From Gordionus sp. m RMFG-2023 (taxonomy: Eukaryota; Nematomorpha; Gordioida; Chordodea; Parachordodidae), in contig NC_088777.1 in assembly GCF_954871325.1 (NCBI RefSeq), positions 28,001,366-28,065,365 on the forward strand: DNA of 64,000 bases. The letters are read 5' to 3'. Position numbers and translations under genes: made by a program. This document shows positions 23,237 through 34,593 of the stretch, piece by piece. The notes beneath the pieces were generated by a model. It saw only the letters and a list, made by a program, of their open reading frames with translations, had not been told where the DNA came from and did not search any database. Every line of letters starts with the position of its first letter. The first letter of the stretch is position 1.

Positions 23237-25324
23237 CATCTTTACTCTTTTAAGATATCGATCTTGATCTATTGTAGTTTCTAATTTTTCTGTAATAATT
23301 CCTTCAGCTTCTTGACTCGTATTATTTTTATCACTTTGTTAATGTTTACTTGGACCTCTTTGCTTGTTATCCCTTCAGTTCTCTCTACTAATTCGTACTC
23401 TTCGGTTAATATATTTTCGGTACTTTTCCTTAATTGATCAACATGATATAGTCGTTTTACCCCCTATACTTACTTCATATCGTAGTCCTAGAATGCTTTT
23501 AATAATGGCCATATCCCAATTTTTTTTCTTTATTATTGTACATTCGTGACCAAATTTTTTTATTCATCTCTTGAGTAATATTCTAACTTCTCCTTCTTGT
23601 TCCCCCGTTAGAATATTTGTTCTAGCAATCCTTTAAGTTTAATTTTATTTTTAATAGGAGCTGGATTTTGATAGTTTTTTTCCCCCGATACAGTAATTGT
23701 ATAGAAAAGTAGCTAAAATGGTTTCAAATTACTCCTCGTTTCTTTTATTCGTGCTATGTTTAAAAGTTCTAAATAAATGTCCGGCTATACTGTTGGTCTG
23801 TGGATGATATGGACTTTCATGTATTAATCGCATTCCGTTTTTTTCATAAAAATCATTGAATTCTTTACCACTTAATTGTGGTAAGTTAACAGAAACTATT
23901 GTCTTGGAAAATCTTGGCAAAGATATTTCTATTTTTATCGTGCTTTCAGTTGTAATACAAGTCATGGGAAATAATTCTGGCCACCGACTGCTATCATCTA
24001 TCACTACAAACCAATAATGATTTTGAAATGGTCAAGCATAATCATTATATACTCGGTGCCATGCTTTTGATGGTTTTGGCCAATTTTGAATTGATGTCTG
24101 CATCGTGTTGTTCTTGGTATTCTCTATATTTTTCGACCAATGTTTCTATATCTTGGTTTATATTATGCCACCACAAGTATTGTCTTGCTCTCATCTTTCA
24201 ACCATTACAATATGTCCTTGATGTATCATGTGTGACATGTAAATTCGGTATTGTTGTGGTATTATCATTTTAGTTACCCACATTAAACAACCACTCTCTC
24301 TTGTGATTTCCTCTCTTCTTTGGCTATACTCCTTTAGGCATGTATCATAGTTTATTGGTCTCTACCTGCATACTTTATTTAAAGATTACATCATCTTGCA
24401 TTGTTTTTCTTTCAATTTTGATATTGTGTTCCTTTGTATAGTTAATCGAGATAGCATGACAGCATTGACTAATTGCCGGCTACTCTTGAATCCTATTTCA
24501 TACTGGCTACCTGCCAATAATAAAGCCCAATCTTTTCTTGGATGAATGGTCTGTTTGTAATGTGTTTTTCCTTATATAAATTCTTTGACTTTTGTAACGC
24601 CAATATAATGGCCAGAGCTTCTCTTTCTATTTGATTATAATTTTTCTCTGCTATATTTAACGTTCTTGAGGCGAATGGTCTCTCCTTTCCCCATTCTATA
24701 TGTAAGATTACCACTATGACTGAAGCATCTGTTGCTAGTATAATTGGTAATTTTGGATCATAATGTCGTAATACTGGAACTTTACTTATTGCTTGCTTTA
24801 TTTTTTCATAGGTGTCTTTGCAGAATTGTTAAAGGATCGAATCAAAAGATCGCCGATCCTGGATTCGATCCTAAATTTGTCAATTTTCTCGGATTTAGAA
24901 TTCTGACCTTAAATTGAGGATCGTGATCGAGATCATTTTATTAAATATTCGATCCCGATCCTTTTAAAAATTACTTTTTTGCTTAAAAAGCAATAAATAA
25001 AATAAAAATTTTGAAAATTAAAATAAAATTTTTTTTTAAAAAAAATATCTATCTACATCATATTTTGTCAACCGACATTCCACCATATTTCAACGATTTC
25101 CCAAATTTTTTGTACGAGATTTAGAGCCTACAACTACAAATTTTTATTTTATTTAATTATATTATAATATAAATAAATTCTAGGTTTTAATAATGTCCTC
25201 CATTATAGATTTATAAGATAATACATCTACTACTATTGATGTGACAGCAGATATAAGTGAGAATGAGAATATTTTACCATTACATAATTTACGTAAGTAT
25301 TTTACTTTATGTGAAACGATGGAG

Positions 25325-25550
25325 GTAACTTTGTTAAACAGCTCTATTTGAGTAGATTTTTAAAAACGGCTAACTCAATATTTTAGCCAGTAATATTATA
25401 TAAGCCTCGAGATTTCGCTAATAGATGTCCAAACCTTTGTGCCACCTATGAGCAAAATCTTAAGGTTTGCATAATATTTTTTCTGAATAAAACATTGAGT
25501 TAGCCATTTTTAAAATTCGGCTCAAAATGAGCCGTTTAACACTAGAGATA
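25325..25550. mobile_element. MITE of the CTAGTGTT family
   Basis: Bounded by TTTGTTAAACAGCTC...ATTTTTAAAAACGGCTAACTC on the left and GAGTTAGCCATTTTTAAAATTCGG...GCCGTTTAACACTAG on the right, in inverted orientation. It has the same TIR core as the MITE at 61687-61907. Confidence 0.7.
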
Positions 25551-26382
25551 ACCATACAATGATCTATGCAAATGCTCTTTAAGCAAAAAATATCTTCTTC
25601 AAAGATTAGTAGTTCTAAAGAGACATTTACAAGTAATAATTCTTTTAAAAATACAATTTTTATTACTTATGAAGAGCATAACAATATACATATAAGAAGA
25701 ATTATTTACAATAATTAATAAAATATTTATTGATGTGTTAATCTTAATTATAATAATCAGGAATTTTAATAGTATTATTAATATTAACCCATTCATAGCA
25801 TGGATATGGAAGAGAGACTAGTATTTTTAATGGGAGTTGAAATTAATTTTTAATATTTAAAACCTTTTAACCACATATAAATAATATACTTAATATATTT
25901 AACAAAATTTGTGTTGAACCCTTTATTTATAAGTTTTTAAATGCTAAAAAAAGTCTAATTATATTCATATCATAGGAAAATATTTTCTCAAAATCTTTTG
26001 CCCATATCATCTTGGACAGCTATTAACGTAGACAGTAAACTTGAATTTAAGATAACCTATATTACCCTTTTATATCAGATATCTGCAAAATTTATTAAAA
26101 AATTGCCCTTATCTGGCAAATTTAATAAAATATTTTTAACAGGCCTGGTCTACTAAGCCTCTAATATCTGGTAAAATTTTAATGGGCCATAATAGGCATT
26201 GTAAATCATTAAATTTAATCAATATTATACAGATGATTGGTCAGGACTGACTGTAAAATTTGAAAGGGCTAACTTTTGCAGATACCTGATTTATATGAAT
26301 GAACATTTATTTAATAATAAATTAATTATCATTTATTAATATAAATGTCCTTCACTATATGATGACAGTAATATATTGGCAC

Positions 26383-26842
26383 CCAAAGTTTAAGCTCAAT
26401 AAGCCTTTTATTGATCACAAAATTTGTTGCTAAAAGAAATGTTAATTGCCCATTTAGAAAATATACAGGGTCAACTGCATGCAGATCCTTCAAATGAATG
26501 CATAGATGAAATCGATACCTTTTTGGAAAAATTCGTCACAAAATGCTTTTTCCATTAATAATTTTTTTAAATTCTAATGATTATTCTGTGAATATTTTTA
26601 ATAATTGTGTTAATTTTAAAAAAACATTTATTGAATATAACACACCTTTACCATCAAACGCTCCTGTGGAGCGCTTGTTTAGTCTAGCTAAACATGTACT
26701 TAATGAAAAACGTGGTTGTTTAAATGATGATAATTTAGAAAAAAATTTATTAATAAAGGCTAATTTTAATTATAATAAATATATTCTAATTGTTATACTT
26801 ATATTATATTATTCAATTACAATAAATTTATACCATATTTAA
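26383..26842 (+). pseudogene. hAT transposase C-terminal fragment of element C
   Basis: An upstream piece in another frame reads YWHPKFKLNKPFID (the hAT HPRFKL-type block). The open frame 26543-26842 contains FIEYNTPLPSNAPVERLFSLAKHVL and RGCLNDDNLEKNLLIKAN, the hATC dimerisation domain with the AP(V/S)ER.FS signature. The frame is broken between the two parts and the N-terminal BED and DDE core are missing. It differs from the transposase of hATs A/B (PSESAFS) and E (VSVERGFS), so a third hAT lineage is present. Confidence 0.8.
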
Positions 26843-26856
26843 TTAATTTTTATATT

Positions 26857-29800
26857 CTCTCCCAAAATCCTACCTTCAGCCTCATCGTGGCGGGGGAGTG
26901 GCAACGTCTTTTGGCGGCAAATGGAGGTCTAAAAGGTTCCCTGTGATCTGGGTCTAGAATAGGATCACCGTCTCCTCGACGGGGTGTAAAAACCACTTAA
27001 AGAGGTTGATGTCAGGAAGGGCATCCGATTGTAAAAACCATGCTACAAAAATTTCCCTATGGTTACAACAAAGCATGGGCGGGGTACAGCCCAAAGTACC
27101 CCGTGGGCCTCCTCATCCGCCTACGACAAAAAGAAGGATGGGAAACCTGGTGGAACCACTATTCATGAAAATGAAACCTATGACGGCCATAAACGACCTA
27201 ATAAAAAGTGGAGAAACCAGTTTACGGGTGATCGAGTTAGGGTCGCGACATGGAATGTTGGGAGTATGACGGGAAGAGCGGGAGAAGTCGTCGATGTATT
27301 GCACAGAAGACATATAGATGTGTGCTGCATACAGGAGACTAGATGGAAAGGAAATGGGACCAGAATGATTGGCAAGACTAGCGAAAAGTATAAATTCTTT
27401 TGGCAAGGAGGTAATGATGGTAAGGCTGGAGTTGGGGTATTGGTTGCGGAGAAATTGGTAGACAAAGTAGTCGAAGTGAGAAGGCTAGACAACCAGATAA
27501 TGGTTATCAAGATGATTATTGGTAGAAAGCTATATAATATGATCTCGGCATATGTTCCTCAGGTTGGAAGAAGTGAAGAAGAGAAAGATGTATTTTGGGA
27601 CAGTCTATTGGGGGTGACATCGAGACTGGCAAATGAAGAGGGGATTATCCTGGCTGGCGATCTGAATGGACATGTGGGAGCGAGTAGTGAGGGTTATGAA
27701 GGAGTACATGGAGGGTTCAGTTATGGCATGAGAAATTTGGAAGGAGAGAGGATTTTAGAATTTAGTGATGCTATGGATATGATTGTTTGTAATACAATGT
27801 TTAAGAAAGAATCAGAGAAGCTGGTGACTTATAAGTCGGGTAGTACCAAAAGTGTTGTGGATTACTTGTTATTAAGGAGATGTGATCGATGTATAATAAA
27901 AAATGTGAAAGTGATACCGGGAGAGGAATGTATAAATCAGCATCGACTAGTTGTAGGAGATCTCACTCTTAAAGGTGCCAGGGTCACTAAAAGAAAGTTT
28001 GTCCCAAGGCTGAAGGTTTGGAAATTGAAGGAGGAGAATGCTAGACGTCAATTCAATATGGCATTGGCGATTAGGGAGGCGGAGGTGGCACAAGCATCTG
28101 GGGTGAATGACAAGTGGGACGCCATGAAGAAAGCTTGGGTAATGACAACTGAGGAGGTATGAGGATGGACAAAAGGGCCGCCTAGACATAAGGAGACTTG
28201 GTGGTGGAGCCCAGAGGTAGCGAAAGCCGTGGATGAGAAACGGAGGTGTTTCAAAGTATGGTATAATAGCAAAGAAAATAGTGATAATGATATTTACAAG
28301 ATGGCTAAAAGAAATGCTAAGAAATTAATAGCGAAGGCTCAAGAAGAAAAAAGACACGAGTTTGCTAAAGAAATGAAATGCGCTGATGGAATTGGAAATA
28401 TGGTTAGAATGGCAAAACAGATGTCAAAAAAGAGGCAGGATGTGATAGGTGTAAAGTGTTTGAAAAATATGGAAGGAAAAATGACGATTGATAGTAGTGG
28501 TATTAAGAACACCTGGAAGATTTACATGAAAGGACTTTTGAATGAAGAAAATGAATGGAATAATAATATTAGTTGTGCAAAGGTAGAAGGTCCAGGGTGT
28601 AAATTTGGCAAGGACGAGATAAGGAGAGCAGTGAAAAAGATGAAGAAAGGGAAGGCATCGGGTTTAACGATGGTGGTATCAGAGATGTTTAAAGGTTCTG
28701 ATGATTTAGGGATTGAATGGTTAATGAATTTAGCAAATCAGATTGTCACAGAAGGTACTATTCCCGAGGACTGGCGAAGAAGTATAATTATCCCAGTATA
28801 CAAGGGGAAAGGTGATCCTTTAGATTGTGGGTCTTACAGAGCTATTAAACTCTTGGAACATGCAATGAAAGTTTTTGAGAGAGTGTTAGAAAAGCGGATA
28901 AGGGAACAAATCAAAATTGATGAAATGCAGTTTGGTTTTACATCGGGAAAAGGCACGACAGATGCAATTTTTGTGGTGAGACAAATTCAGGAGAAGTATC
29001 TTGCGAAGGAAAAGAAATTCTATTATGCGTTTGTTGATTTGGAGAAAGCATTTGATAGGGTGCCGCGTGAGATTACAAGATGGGCCTTGAGAAAATCCGG
29101 TGTGGAGGAATGGTTAGTTACCGCAGTGATGGCAATGTATGTTGGAGCACAAACAGCAGTACGGACGGATCATGGTGATAGTGACAGCTTTGAGGTGAAG
29201 GTAGGACTTCATCAAGGATCCGTGCTGAGTCCATTATTATTTATCTTAGTAATGGATGTGGTGGCTAGAGAAATGCGTGAAGGACTTCCCTGGGAGATAT
29301 TATATGCAGATGACCTTGTATTAATCGCAAACAGTGAGGGAGAATTGAGGGATAAAGTTAGTAAATGGAAGATGACTATGGAAGCAAAGGGCCTGAAAAT
29401 GAATGCATCAAAAACAAAGGTGATGATTGGTGGGGAAAATCTAAAGATAGAAGAATCAGGTAAGTGGCCTTGTGGTGTATGTGGGAAAGGAGTTGCTAGA
29501 AATTCTATCCAATGCACCAGATGCCAGAAATGGGTACATAAAAGATGTAGTGGGAAAAAAGGCAGTTTGATGTTAGAAAGAATGACCTTTATTTGTAAAA
29601 CATGCATGAAAGGGATACATAATAATGATAACCTAAAAAATGGTGGTCTGGATATTGGCAATGGGTTAATCCTAGAAAAAGTGGATAAGTTTTGTTATTT
29701 AGGTGATATGCTAAACGCAGATGGTGGTGTAGATTCTGCTGTTGTTGCAAGGATCAGACAAGCTTGGAAGAAGTTCAGAGAGATGTCATCTATTCTTACA

Positions 29801-30293
29801 AATAAAAAAGTTTCTCTGAAGTTAAAGGGGAAAGTTTACGTAAGCTGCGTGAGGAGTTGTTTAGTTTATGGCGGTGAAACATGGGCAATGAAAGCAATTC
29901 ACGAAGCCAAATTAGAAAGAACAGAGATGAGGATGGTTAGATGGATGTGTGGGGTATCTCTGAGAGAGAGAAAAACTAGCAAGGAATTGCGAGCAAGATT
30001 AGGTATAGAAATGATTGGTATGGTAATGCGACGAAATAGACTAAGATGGTTTGGGCATGTGGAACGTATGACAAGAGATGACTGGGTAAAGAGATGCACA
30101 ATGATGGAAGTAGGAGGATCAAGACCTAGAGGAAGACCCAAGATGACGTGGACAAATGTGATAGCGGCGGATATGAGAAGCTTGAATCTTACAAGTATTG
30201 ATGCTCAGGACCGTCAAAAATGGAAAAGAAAAATCAGAGGGAAAACTGGCCTACCCGGGTAAACCTGGAAATCGCCATAAAACGGAGAAGAAG
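26857..30293 (+). mobile_element. Non-LTR retrotransposon (endonuclease LINE), copy 1, near full length
   Basis: The element is flanked by a perfect 16-bp target duplication AATTAATTTTTATATT (26841-26856 and 30294-30309). It has a 5' leader of about 200 bp with GC-rich sequence (CCTCATCGTGGCGGGGGAG), one long open frame (27059-30262) and a short 3' end finishing AAACGGAGAAGAAG rather than a poly(A) tail, which resembles the short-tandem-repeat 3' ends of RTE-type LINEs. It is nearly identical to copy 2 at 46330-49733. It inserted in hAT C. Confidence 0.92.
27059..30262 (+). pseudogene. LINE polyprotein: AP endonuclease, reverse transcriptase, PHD-like finger (one stop)
   Basis: A 1067-codon frame with a single in-frame TGA at 28160-28162, where copy 2 has a Cys codon (EEVCGWTKG). 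An apurinic/apyrimidinic-type endonuclease occupies about residues 60-300 (ATWNVGSM, CIQETRW, GDLNGHVG, VDYLLLR). Reverse transcriptase follows at about 530-780 (SIIIPVYKGKGD, FVDLEKAFDRV, LHQGSVLSPLLF, ILYADDLVL). A Cys4-His-Cys3 finger of PHD spacing lies at about 803-848 (CGVC, CTRC, HKRC, CKTC), then a C-terminal region KVDKFCYLGDML...GRPKMTW. The finger within the RT-thumb region is notable. The start chosen is the first Met in frame, 200 bp into the element. The enzyme nicks the target and primes reverse transcription there. The clade is not certain; RTE/RTEX-like or CR1-like are both possible. Confidence 0.9.
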
Positions 30294-30452
30294 AATTAAT
30301 TTTTATATTAGTTAATTTTGCATCGATCAGAAATTAAGAAGATCGCGATCCTTTTTTAAAAAAAAGGTCGATCCTGGATTTCGATCCTATTTTTCCCAAA
30401 AGATCGTGATTCGAACTTTTTAAATGGATCGATTAACAAGCCTGTGTCTTTG

Positions 30453-30819
30453 TCTTCCTTTGTCCATCTCCAATCTATTGCTTTTCCCACAAAATTTGAA
30501 ATGAATTTTGAATATTACGTTGCTGAATCTAGAAATAACTGTAATAGTTTTAAGTTTGTTGGTTTTGGTGGTTTTTTTAACTGCCTCAGTATTTTTCTCT
30601 GTAGTTGTAATCCCTTTTTCTGATATATTATATCATATAAGTAATTTTTTGATATATATTATTGTAGTTATTATATTTGTTTTGATTATTTATTATTATC
30701 AATATTAACTTTTTTAATGTACATAAATAAAATTATATTAATGTTTAATAATATAAAAATGAACATTGAAAAGTTATTATATAAATAAATTATTCATTAC
30801 GCGATTAAAATTATATAAA
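30453..30819. other. Degraded remainder of Ty3/gypsy fossil between two insertions
   Basis: AT-rich sequence between hAT C and the nuclease-tailed LINE. The first 40 bp still belong to the interrupted pol; the rest is unrecognisable. Confidence 0.4.
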
Positions 30820-30826
30820 ATATATT

Positions 30827-31528
30827 CTAATCATCATGTGAGATGAGGCTGCCAATGAAGCTGATGTAATTGGCTCTGTGAATTGCTATTGCGAGTCTTT
30901 GTCTTAAGAAGAAGCCTTCACGAGGTTCATCTGTTAGTTTGCGGATTAGCGATCCAAGTTCCTTGAAGAAAGAAAGAGCACGATTCCCAAAGGTAGTCAA
31001 GGTAGTAGAAATGATGGAAATGAATAAGTGATCTTGGGATATCTCTGAATATTTTGCAATTTTTAGAAGCTCCTTGTTCTCCAGAATGTTAAGGGATTGA
31101 TTGGAAGGAGCCAAAGGATCAATACAAGAGTAATCCCAGACCAAGAATTGACCTCGCTTCCAGGGAATTTGAGAAATCCCGTCAGGGCGTTTCCCATCAG
31201 ATCTGAAAAGACCAGAGGGTAGAATAGAAGGAATTTGAGCGGATCTCAGAGCTCTAAGAATTATAGAATTGCAAATGTTATGTCTAACGATGCGGCCTTT
31301 ACATGAACGACAATGTAGACTATGCCTTCCATTACTCAAAACAGCAGAACTGCAGCCGGCACAGATGTGGGGTTGGGTTACTAAGCAATTTAAACGGATG
31401 CCTATAGCATGAGTTAGCTCATTTTGGGTCAATTGTAATTGTAAGTTCGCGGATGGAATGGCTTCGAGAAACTCATGTCCAGAACCATTAAGCAGGGAGG
31501 AGAATAAGGGACGGTCCAATGATTGCAT
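30827..31528 (-). pseudogene. C-terminal zinc/nuclease part of the nuclease-tailed LINE
   Basis: A 233-residue open piece. C-x2-C...H-x4-C zinc-binding block (CAGC...HSLHC) at about residues 56-73, then PDG at about 112-114 and WDYSC at about 129-133, followed by an Asn/Ile-rich helical tail ending at 30827. No upstream start of its own; it is the 3' third of the polyprotein. The PDG and WD residues are the likely metal-binding site of the endonuclease, by analogy to restriction-like LINE nucleases. Confidence 0.7.
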
Positions 31529-31568
31529 ACTGGAAAGGAGAGATTCGACGCAGCTTGCAATAATGGGC

Positions 31569-33008
31569 TTATTTCAGTCCTTCTGCTTGTTCGTTTCTGG
31601 CTGGAATTGGGTGGTCGGCAATGAATCGAGATTTCCATTCAATGATGGCACTATCAAAGGAAGGGTCAGAATTTAAGGAATTAGGATTGACTAAATTTTT
31701 GGTTAAAAGACAGCTCGATATAAAGGCAGTTAAGGCAAGATCGGAAGGGGATCTGATGCCTAGTCCTCCCATCTTGGTAGGAAGGGTGGCTTGTGTCCAC
31801 GCTAATTCATGGAATTTTAGATTAAGGATACTTTCAATTAGGACTTTAATCCCATTTTCATAAATTCCTAAGGAAGTGGGAAATTTAAAAATAGGGGTAG
31901 AGCAGAGCGCGTAAAGAATTTTTGGGATATTGAAGAAATTTTTCAGGAGAAAAAAGGCTTTATGAGAAAGGAGAAGGGAAAATAGGTCAGCCAACTCATT
32001 AAGGGTTTCGAGTGTAGAATGTAGGAAGGATGATATGGCTGTGTGTCCACCAACGGGAGCACCTAAGTGAGATAATTCCTCCAGAGTAATCTGTTTGAAA
32101 TTATGAAAATTGTTTTCAGATGAATTAATTGGAATAAATTCTGATTTTTCATGGTTGATTGATAGACCAATGGATAGCCCTGCATCCTTGATTATCATTA
32201 CAGCTTTATTGATTTCGTCATTTGGACCACAAAGGATTCCATCATCGATGTACCATGCATGCAATGATAATGAACATGCCTCGTTAATAGATTTAACAAT
32301 TTCATTGATCCCTAAACAGAAAAATAAAGAACCTAGAGGATCTCCCTGTTGTATGCCCTCAATCGAAGGAATTTTATAGGTATCAAATTGGAGAGTGGAA
32401 GGCTGTTGATAGCATGAATAAAAGAATTTAGTGTAACCAGGAAAGAGAATACTCGATGAGCTCAATTCCGAGAAAGAGTGTTATAAGCATTGTTGAAGTC
32501 GATTTTGACTAAAGATTCGTTGGTTGGCTGGGTTTCTAAGTGTATTCTCGTTAGATGAACAACAGCTTCACAGCCGCCAGGTATACCAACATTAAGTTGG
32601 AAAGGACTTAGTATATTTGAAGCTTCATGCTTTATTCGAGAGGAAATCATTTTAGCTACTAAACGACGAAAGGTCGAGCCAATTCGGTCTTATATTGGGT
32701 TTTTGAAGGGCTATTAGCCTGGCACCGAAAAGAATAGGGGAAACAAAGGTTGGCACATCATCTTTTAAGATTTTGTTGTAAAAGTTTGTAATTTTGGAAA
32801 GAATGGAAGTTTGAGAACATATTGAGAGGGAAGTAATGTCCTGGAGAAATATAGGACGGATTCCATCAAGGCCATGTGCTGAATCTCGATGAAAGGAAAG
32901 GATAGCTTTCCTCACTTCATCAGTGGTAAATTGTGATGTGCATGTAGAGTGAGACTGTAGAGATATAGGGGTTATAGTTGTAGAAGGGTGTTTTTTGCAG
33001 AGCTTCAA
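31569..33008 (-). pseudogene. Reverse transcriptase part of the nuclease-tailed LINE
   Basis: Three open pieces in successive frames (33008-32652, 32650-32462, 32465-31569) cover RT fingers, palm and thumb. The catalytic Asp residues of motif A (KIDFNNAY) and motif C (YIDD) are present. Thumb-region sequence includes GGLGIRSPSDLALTAFISS. The N-terminal zinc fingers expected for R2-like elements are missing because the copy is 5'-truncated. Confidence 0.75.
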
Positions 33009-33570
33009 GTATTATATTTAATTCATAATGTTCATCTTCTAACTGATCCATTTTAATTTCTTTTTTTTATATTTATTTTGTGTTATAGCTGTTTTTACTT
33101 TAGTAACTTTTTGAATAGCCTTATTTATGTCTAAATTAACTTCGGATAATAATCTTTGCAATATTTTAAGATTTTTTAGTCCAAATATGAATTTATCTCT
33201 TAACAGTATTCAAATACTCTCCAAACTCAGAAATCGTGGCAAATTTTAGTAGATTTTGTTTATGATCTAATAATTTTTTTTCATTTTTTTTATTATGATA
33301 AAAATTATATCTTTCTACAATTATATTGTGTTTGTGATCAAAATATTATGTATTTCTATTACCACATCTTTGATTCCTACTATCCGCACATAAATTTACT
33401 AGTTATTTGTAAGTATCACATCATATTGCTGTTAATAAGTGATTTTTCTTATGATGATGTTAAAATTGGTTGTTTTAAATTCTTTAAATAGGTTGTAGTC
33501 TGTAGCACAGGTTTGATTCCATTAGAGTTCTAATTGAATGCTCCATTTTTTAGTATCCTCAAATAATATT

Positions 33571-33745
33571 TGTAGTATTTTGGAATAATAATAACTCGTA
33601 TATTTTATTAGTATCTAAAAAGCAACTTAAAAATTATTCTGTTTCATTTTAAATTCCACCATATCTATACATATAATTTTCTATTTTTATGAGTATTCAA
33701 ATAACAAAAGCACAAAAATACAGTTCATATAACTGTTAATTTATA
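33571..33745 (-). repeat. 5' LTR of the large Ty3/gypsy fossil
   Basis: Begins TGTAGTATTTTGG in plus-strand reading. It shares AATAATAATAACTCG, TCAAATAACAAAAGCAC and AACTGTTAAT with 22836-23014. The right border is uncertain by about 10 bp. Confidence 0.65.
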
Positions 33746-33779
33746 AAAAATAAGAATAAAAAGTCAAAAAATTATTAAA

Positions 33780-34075
33780 TAGGATGAAAAAAAAGAAAAG
33801 AATTGTTTAAAATGGCATAAAAATAGGGAAATAAAGAAAAATGACAAGGAAAATAAATAAATTATTTTTTAAAAGACAAAAAGAATGATCAAAAATGAGA
33901 AGAAAATAAATTAAAAAAGAAAAAATTACTTAAGTAGAAAAAATAAAAAACTAATAATTTAAGAAAAATTGACTAGAATTTTTTATAATTGACACTTTTC
34001 CATTTTTGATTCGATCTTTTCTATTTTTTGATTAGCACTTTTATTTTTTTTTGATTAAACCTTTTGTTTTTTTAA
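33780..34075. repeat. Half copy of the 21-bp minisatellite foldback family
   Basis: The AT-rich inner segment (AATGAGAAGAAAATAAATT-like) runs into a short, decayed array of CACTTTTCCATTTTTGATT units near 33990-34065. Only one arm is visible. Confidence 0.6.
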
Positions 34076-34593
34076 ATCTATTTTGTAGAGACAGTATATT
34101 TTTTTAGATCTGTTTTTATTTTATAATTATTACTACAGGTTTTATGATTTTTAGATAAAATAAATAAAGATTAATTTTAAAAATTATATTTTTATTTTAA
34201 TAAAAGAAGAGAATTAATATTTTATAATCCCAAGCCCAGTCCGATTATTCAAAAGTTTAACCCTACCTTAGCAAAACCTCTTAAAATATATACTAAGAAA
34301 ATGCAAAATTAGAATAAAATATTAAATCACAACATGTTGTAAGAGATGACAATAAAAAGAATCATAAAAAATACAAAACAAAATCCAGCCCTATCCTTAG
34401 AATTTTCAAGAAATAATATAAAGTTTGGAAAATGAAATTACAAATTTGTTTCATAGCCTAGGCAAGAAATACTTTTCCCAAGATATTTTTTCCTAGTGTT
34501 ATCGCGCGATATTTTTGCAAATCCTAGTAAAACAAATTAAAACAAGAAAAATACGCCTCTTGATTATGAAATGGAGAATTAAAGATGACTGAC
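34076..34593. other. OLA1 intron, AT-rich, no exon found
   Basis: This is the start of the intron downstream of OLA1 exon 34594-34887 on the minus strand. The expected next exon (TGS domain, AGPDEVRAW and KAPQAAG blocks) was not found here or in the remaining lower coordinates, so it is probably outside the window. Confidence 0.5.

Larger units (their letters stand above)
24821..30444 (+). mobile_element. hAT element C, hosting LINE copy 1 and a MITE
   Basis: The left end CAGAATTGTTAAAGGATCG and the right end (reverse complement CAGGCTTGTTAATCGATCC) are inverted. A perfect 8-bp duplication TGTCTTTG flanks the element (24813-24820 and 30445-30452). Several GATCG/CGATCC subterminal motifs occur at both ends, typical of hATs. 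It carries a C-terminal transposase fragment (26383-26842), a MITE (25325-25550) and LINE copy 1 (26857-30293). The element without insertions is about 2 kb. Its host sequence is the pol of the large Ty3/gypsy fossil, so it is younger than that fossil. Confidence 0.9.
30820..33010 (-). mobile_element. Non-LTR retrotransposon with PDG...WD nuclease tail, 5'-truncated
   Basis: The minus-strand coding sequence starts abruptly at 33008. Reverse transcriptase motifs in order are SAHGLDGIRP, VKIDFNNAYNTLSR (motif A), IQQGDPLGSLFFCL (motif B), AWYIDDGILCG (motif C, YIDD in place of YADD) and INHEKSEF. Further on come a zinc block CAGCSS...GRHSLHC, then KRPDGISQIPW and FLVWDYSC, a probable PD-(D/E)xK-type nuclease, and a conserved tail YSEISQDHLF...DEPREGFFLRQRLA. 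The frame is broken at about 32655, 32463 and 31550. The lack of an upstream endonuclease and the C-terminal PD block fit an R2/NeSL-like layout (inference). Fragments of the family are at 13690-14417 and 59740-60050. Confidence 0.78.
22836..33745 (-). mobile_element. Ty3/gypsy-like LTR retrotransposon fossil carrying two large insertions
   Basis: Related direct repeats at 22836-23014 (3' LTR) and 33571-33745 (5' LTR) bracket minus-strand gypsy parts: a gag-like region (about 33030-33320), RNase H (about 24490-24800), integrase core (about 23729-24004) and a pol C-terminal tail (about 23290-23460). hAT C (24821-30444) and a LINE (30820-33010) split it, and their removal leaves about 3 kb. The fossil is broken with many interruptions, and the LTRs look roughly 20% different by eye, so it is old. 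The 8-bp hAT target duplication lies within its pol. Confidence 0.75.

Noticed and set aside
29212-29661. Antisense open frame of 149 residues within LINE copy 1 (and its twin at 46949-47395)
   Set aside because: Shadow of the LINE reading frame; conserved only because the two LINE copies are near identical.
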